Positions 5,011-5,701 of a stretch of DNA of 5,701 bases are shown in pieces. The stretch comes from Parachlamydiales bacterium (GTDB taxonomy: Bacteria > Chlamydiota > Chlamydiia > Chlamydiales > SM23-39). Each line of letters opens with the position of its first letter. The stretch's first letter is position 1. Where the stretch lies: assembly GCA_020058465.1 (NCBI GenBank), contig JAGVDZ010000189.1:1-5701 (forward strand). The letters are read 5' to 3'. The notes below the pieces were generated by a model that saw only the letters and a list, made by a program, of their open reading frames with translations, was not told the DNA's origin and searched no databases. A program made the position numbers and the translations under genes.

Positions 5011-5701
5011 CTAAGTCAAAAGACCTGTTGTTTCGATGTAACTAGACACAAGGTCCGCCATCTTTTCCAACCCTTTTTCATCATGCGCTGTGCTAAAAAA
5101 CCAGCTCTCATAAGGACCTGGAGGTAAATAGACACCTTGAGCCCAAAGGTAGCGAAACAAGCCGGCAAATCGTTCCGGCCAATTCCTTTGGAAAAAGGGG
5201 TGCTGTAAATGAAAAGAAAGCATAGAACCTACCCGCTGTAATCCTTGCACGACCCCTATATTCTGGAGTGCCCGATCTAACCTCTGCTCTAAGTAACGCC
5301 CCTTCTCTTCCAATTCTAGGTATACCTTTTCATGAACAAGACACTCTAGCGTCTGTAATCCAGCCTTCATTCCAATAGGGTGAGCAGACCAAGTGCCTGC
5401 TTGATAGACAGGTCCCAGAGGAGCCAAAAGATCCATGATCTCTTTTCTGCCTCCGACAGCTGCCACAGGAAAACCTCCTCCAATGATTTTACCAAGACAT
5501 GTCAAGTCAGGACGAACGCCCCAAAGACCTTGCGCTCCAGCAGGACCCACCCGAAATCCAGTAATCACCTCATCAAAAATGAGTAAAGAGCCCGACTTCT
5601 CTGTCACCTCCCTTAACGTATGTAAAAACGTAGGCGGTGGAATGACGACACCTCGATTCCCCATGACGGGCTCGACCGACGTGCGGATCGTCCTCGAACC
5701 C
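5011..5701 (-). CDS. hemL: Glutamate-1-semialdehyde 2,1-aminomutase, 3' part, cut by the right window edge
   Basis: A PLP-dependent class III aminotransferase-fold enzyme of the C5 tetrapyrrole pathway. It converts glutamate-1-semialdehyde to 5-aminolevulinate in the cytosol. About 229 codons are visible of an expected 420-430. The frame stays open to the right edge, so the internal ATG at 5664 is not the start: upstream codons read SVEP, continuing into VMGN, which fits the family motif EPVxGN. Visible motifs in order are FDEVITGFR, whose Asp contacts the PLP ring nitrogen, and LGKIIGGGFPVAAVGGR, with the PLP-binding Lys 28 residues after that Asp (the expected distance). LLAPLGPVYQAGT follows. 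The next residues, WSAHPIGMKAG, differ from the common LSGNPxAMAAG. The C-terminal domain, with PPGPYESWFFSTAHDEKGLEKM, is complete to the stop at 5011-5013. It converges with the FliO-like gene. Identity is secure. Confidence 0.94.
   Translation of the reverse strand, partial: GSRTIRTSVEPVMGNRGVVIPPPTFLHTLREVTEKSGSLLIFDEVITGFRVGPAGAQGLWGVRPDLTCLGKIIGGGFPVAAVGGRKEIMDLLAPLGPVYQAGTWSAHPIGMKAGLQTLECLVHEKVYLELEEKGRYLEQRLDRALQNIGVVQGLQRVGSMLSFHLQHPFFQRNWPERFAGLFRYLWAQGVYLPPGPYESWFFSTAHDEKGLEKMADLVSSYIETTGLLT

Noticed and set aside
5011..5664. Treating the ATG at 5664 as the hemL start
   Set aside because: The frame stays open to the window edge, and the residues just upstream fit the conserved EPVxGN motif, so the gene is truncated by the window and does not begin there.

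Overview
The window is gene-dense (about 95% coding). It most likely comes from the chromosome of a member of the Chlamydiae, probably outside the classical Chlamydiaceae. The main evidence is the FabI fragment at the left end. It is the long enoyl-ACP reductase type shared by chlamydiae and plant plastids, with a large insertion between the glycine-rich loop and the HSLAN motif. From memory, fabI is adjacent to a Cof-type HAD hydrolase gene in Chlamydia, and both genes occur here. Base composition looks moderate, in the mid-40s to high-40s % G+C by eye. No RNA gene, insertion sequence or CRISPR array was seen.

Layout, left to right. The 5' part of fabI runs leftward off the window (1-516). 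A 129-bp divergent spacer separates it from a rightward parA/soj-type ATPase gene (start preferred at 646, stop 1470). The 3' end of parA overlaps by 71 bp, tail to tail, a leftward gene (1400-2374). That gene encodes a 324-aa protein with a membrane-like N-terminal segment and a Cys-His-Asp triad patterned like YopT/AvrPphB (C58) cysteine peptidases. Behind it is a short, very AT-rich spacer with a good promoter candidate. Next come an unrecognised 423-aa protein (2441-3712) and a Cof/HAD-IIB phosphatase (3709-4548), both leftward and joined by a 4-bp ATGA overlap. A 42-bp divergent spacer leads to a small rightward gene for a FliO-like single-pass membrane protein (4591-4968). The window ends in the 3' part of hemL (glutamate-1-semialdehyde 2,1-aminomutase), leftward from the right edge.

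Three genes are ordinary metabolism or housekeeping: fabI (type II fatty acid synthesis), hemL (tetrapyrrole synthesis) and the HAD phosphatase. ParA is a partition or positioning ATPase with no ParB gene or parS site in view. The two points of real interest are the C58-like peptidase, a plausible secreted effector in an intracellular bacterium that uses type III secretion, and the isolated FliO-like protein. FliO normally assists assembly of the flagellar export gate. No new multi-gene system can be claimed from this window. The parA + peptidase pair lying between fabI and the HAD gene looks like an accessory insertion, but that is inference.
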